A stretch of DNA of 8,532 bases, taken from positions 25,253-33,784 of the forward strand of contig DFYK01000064.1 in assembly GCA_002383605.1 (NCBI GenBank), given 5' to 3'. The notes beneath the pieces are model-generated. The model was not told where the DNA came from, did not search any database, and was given only the letters and a program-made list of their open reading frames with translations. Shown in pieces: positions 7,771 through 8,532 of this stretch (positions within the stretch are counted from its first letter, which is position 1; every line of letters begins with the position of its first letter). This DNA is from Proteiniphilum sp. UBA4084 (GTDB lineage: Bacteria; Bacteroidota; Bacteroidia; Bacteroidales; Dysgonomonadaceae). The translations under genes were made by a program, and so were the position numbers.

Positions 7771-7808
7771 AAACCGCCGGACAATTTTCAATGACCGGCG
7801 GTTTTTTT
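7771..7808 (+). terminator. Strong intrinsic terminator, plus strand
   Basis: AAACCGCCGG (7771-7780) and CCGGCGGTTT (7795-7804) form a perfect 10-base-pair stem with a 14-base loop, followed by an unbroken T-run at 7802-7808. On the minus strand only three Ts follow before a G, so it is oriented to stop plus-strand transcription. There is no plus-strand coding gene to its left, which is the main reason to propose a small RNA here. It may also give partial termination of clpX on the other strand. Confidence 0.7.
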
Positions 7809-7823
7809 ATGGCAGAGCGAAAA

Positions 7824-8532
7824 TCAGGCTACCCGCAAGTGATGCAGATCAGAATTTTCCAATTGGTGTGTGGCGTACTCACGCGTCACATGCAATTTCT
7901 TCTTCTCTTCCGAGGGTAGCGTGAACATGGCATCGATCATGATGGCCTCACATATCGCACGCAAGCCCCTGGCGCCGAGCTTGAATTCAATTGCCTTGTC
8001 AACAATATAGTCGAGTGCCTCGGGGGTGAATGTCAGTTCAATGCCGTCCATGGCAAACAGCTTGATATACTGTTTGGTGATAGCGTTTTTTGGATCGGTG
8101 AGGATGGCCCTGAGCGCCTTTGCATCCAGCGGCGAGAGGTGGGTCAGCACCGGGAGGCGTCCGATGATCTCGGGTATCAGGCCATAGGCACGCAGATCCT
8201 GAGGTGCAATATACTTAAGCAGGTCATCCTTGTCATAACTGTCGCGCGAACGGCTGGCGGTATAGCCGACGACGGTGGTATTGAGCCTGTGTGCTATCTT
8301 TTTTTCGATACCCTCGAATGCTCCTCCGCATATGAACAGAATGTTCTTTGTATCAACAGGTATCATCTTCTGTTCAGGGTGCTTCCTTCCGCCCTGAGGG
8401 GGCACGTTTACAATAGCACCCTCAAGCAGTTTCAGAAGGCCCTGCTGCACCCCTTCGCCGGAGACATCGCGGGTCAGCGACGGGCTGTCGGATTTGCGGG
8501 CGATCTTATCGATCTCGTCGATGTAGATGATG
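7824..8532 (-). CDS. clpX: ClpX unfoldase of the ClpXP protease, 3' part (N-terminus outside window)
   Basis: ClpX is a hexameric AAA+ unfoldase that selects substrates and feeds them to the ClpP peptidase. The frame is open to the right edge, giving 235 residues; the family has about 410-425, so the zinc-binding domain, Walker A and first pore loop lie outside. Numbering from the first visible residue: Walker B IIYIDEID at 1-8, the pore-2 region with RDVSGEG at 21-27, the RKH substrate-entry loop in GGRKHPEQ (49-51), CGGAF at 68-72, VGY at 88-90 where the ClpP-docking IGF tripeptide normally sits, the arginine finger R125 in IIGRLP, and sensor 2 GARGLR with R188. The GTG at 8450 is an internal valine (GEGVQQG), not a start. 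The intact GARGLR and ClpX-type order rule out HslU. clpP would be expected just upstream, beyond the window. Confidence 0.96.
   Translation of the reverse strand, partial: IIYIDEIDKIARKSDSPSLTRDVSGEGVQQGLLKLLEGAIVNVPPQGGRKHPEQKMIPVDTKNILFICGGAFEGIEKKIAHRLNTTVVGYTASRSRDSYDKDDLLKYIAPQDLRAYGLIPEIIGRLPVLTHLSPLDAKALRAILTDPKNAITKQYIKLFAMDGIELTFTPEALDYIVDKAIEFKLGARGLRAICEAIMIDAMFTLPSEEKKKLHVTREYATHQLENSDLHHLRVA

Larger units (their letters stand above)
7709..7808 (+). ncRNA. Candidate small RNA between recQ and clpX
   Basis: This is an inferred transcript of about 100 nucleotides, bounded by the plus-strand -7 element at 7696-7703 and the intrinsic terminator ending at 7808. I do not recognise a known RNA family. 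It contains a hairpin at 7742-7749/7759-7766, the terminator hairpin at 7771-7780/7795-7804, and an alternative helix pairing 7713-7721 with 7739-7747 that would break the first hairpin. TTGAAAATT at 7724-7732 is complementary to AATTTTCAA in the terminator loop at 7783-7791. There is no convincing reading frame: the ATG at 7758 opens a frame that runs through the terminator and into antisense clpX. The start point is approximate. An alternative reading is that the region is simply back-to-back terminator sequence downstream of clpX. The strand of the longest T-run argues for a plus-strand RNA. Confidence 0.4.
7502..7823. other. recQ-clpX intergenic region
   Basis: These 322 bases hold no convincing coding gene on either strand. 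From the recQ side they contain the recQ leader and promoter (to 7577), a stretch at 7578-7671 in which I see nothing beyond short palindromes such as AATTAATT at 7621-7628, then the plus-strand promoter candidate, the small-RNA candidate and two oppositely oriented terminators. There is no tRNA, CRISPR or insertion sequence signature. The gap separates clpX and recQ into different transcription units. Confidence 0.75.

Noticed and set aside
7758..7920. Plus-strand ATG frame of 53 residues inside the small-RNA candidate
   Set aside because: It reads through both arms of the terminator and then antisense to clpX, with no ribosome binding site. More likely a chance frame.
7724..7924. Plus-strand open frame of 66 codons beginning with TTG between recQ and clpX
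   Set aside because: It starts with a rare codon, runs through the strong terminator at 7771-7808 and continues antisense to the clpX 3' end. The residue order shows no familiar domain.
1..8532. Possible functional cluster of Clp chaperones, since clpB and clpX both occur in the window
   Set aside because: They are on opposite strands, over 6 kb apart, separated by three unrelated genes. Nothing suggests co-regulation beyond general protein quality control.

Overview
The window reads as a chromosomal housekeeping stretch from a Bacteroidota bacterium, most likely of the order Bacteroidales. The grounds are the Bacteroidota flavour of the proteins (a 732-residue RecQ with an acidic linker and a long C-terminal extension, a two-RCK TrkA, a Dxs with IAEAH at the catalytic glutamate), the near absence of Shine-Dalgarno sequences, and two intergenic matches to the Bacteroidota sigma factor consensus (-33 TTTG, -7 TAnnTTTG). 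A family-level placement such as Dysgonomonadaceae is only an impression.

Layout, left to right. 1-1869 (+): the 3' part of clpB, cut by the window edge. 1870-1922: a short convergent gap. 1923-7501 (-): a likely three-gene unit transcribed leftward, recQ then dxs then trkA, with gaps of 53 and 27 bases. 7502-7823: the only long gap without a gene. It holds a well-formed recQ promoter on the minus strand and, on the plus strand, a -7 element followed about 100 bases later by a strong intrinsic terminator with no coding gene between them, which is a candidate small RNA. 7824-8532 (-): the 3' part of clpX, cut by the right edge.

The protein products are familiar. ClpB rescues aggregated proteins, ClpX unfolds substrates for ClpP, RecQ is a 3'-5' DNA helicase for repair and recombination, Dxs makes 1-deoxy-D-xylulose 5-phosphate for isoprenoids, thiamine and pyridoxal phosphate, and TrkA gates a potassium channel subunit. 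No shared pathway links recQ, dxs and trkA; they appear to be joined by transcription rather than function. I see no mobile element, CRISPR array, tRNA, rRNA, prophage or defence locus. The one part not explained by known genes is the 7672-7808 small-RNA candidate, which has several mutually exclusive pairings, including a 9-base complementarity between an upstream loop and the terminator loop.
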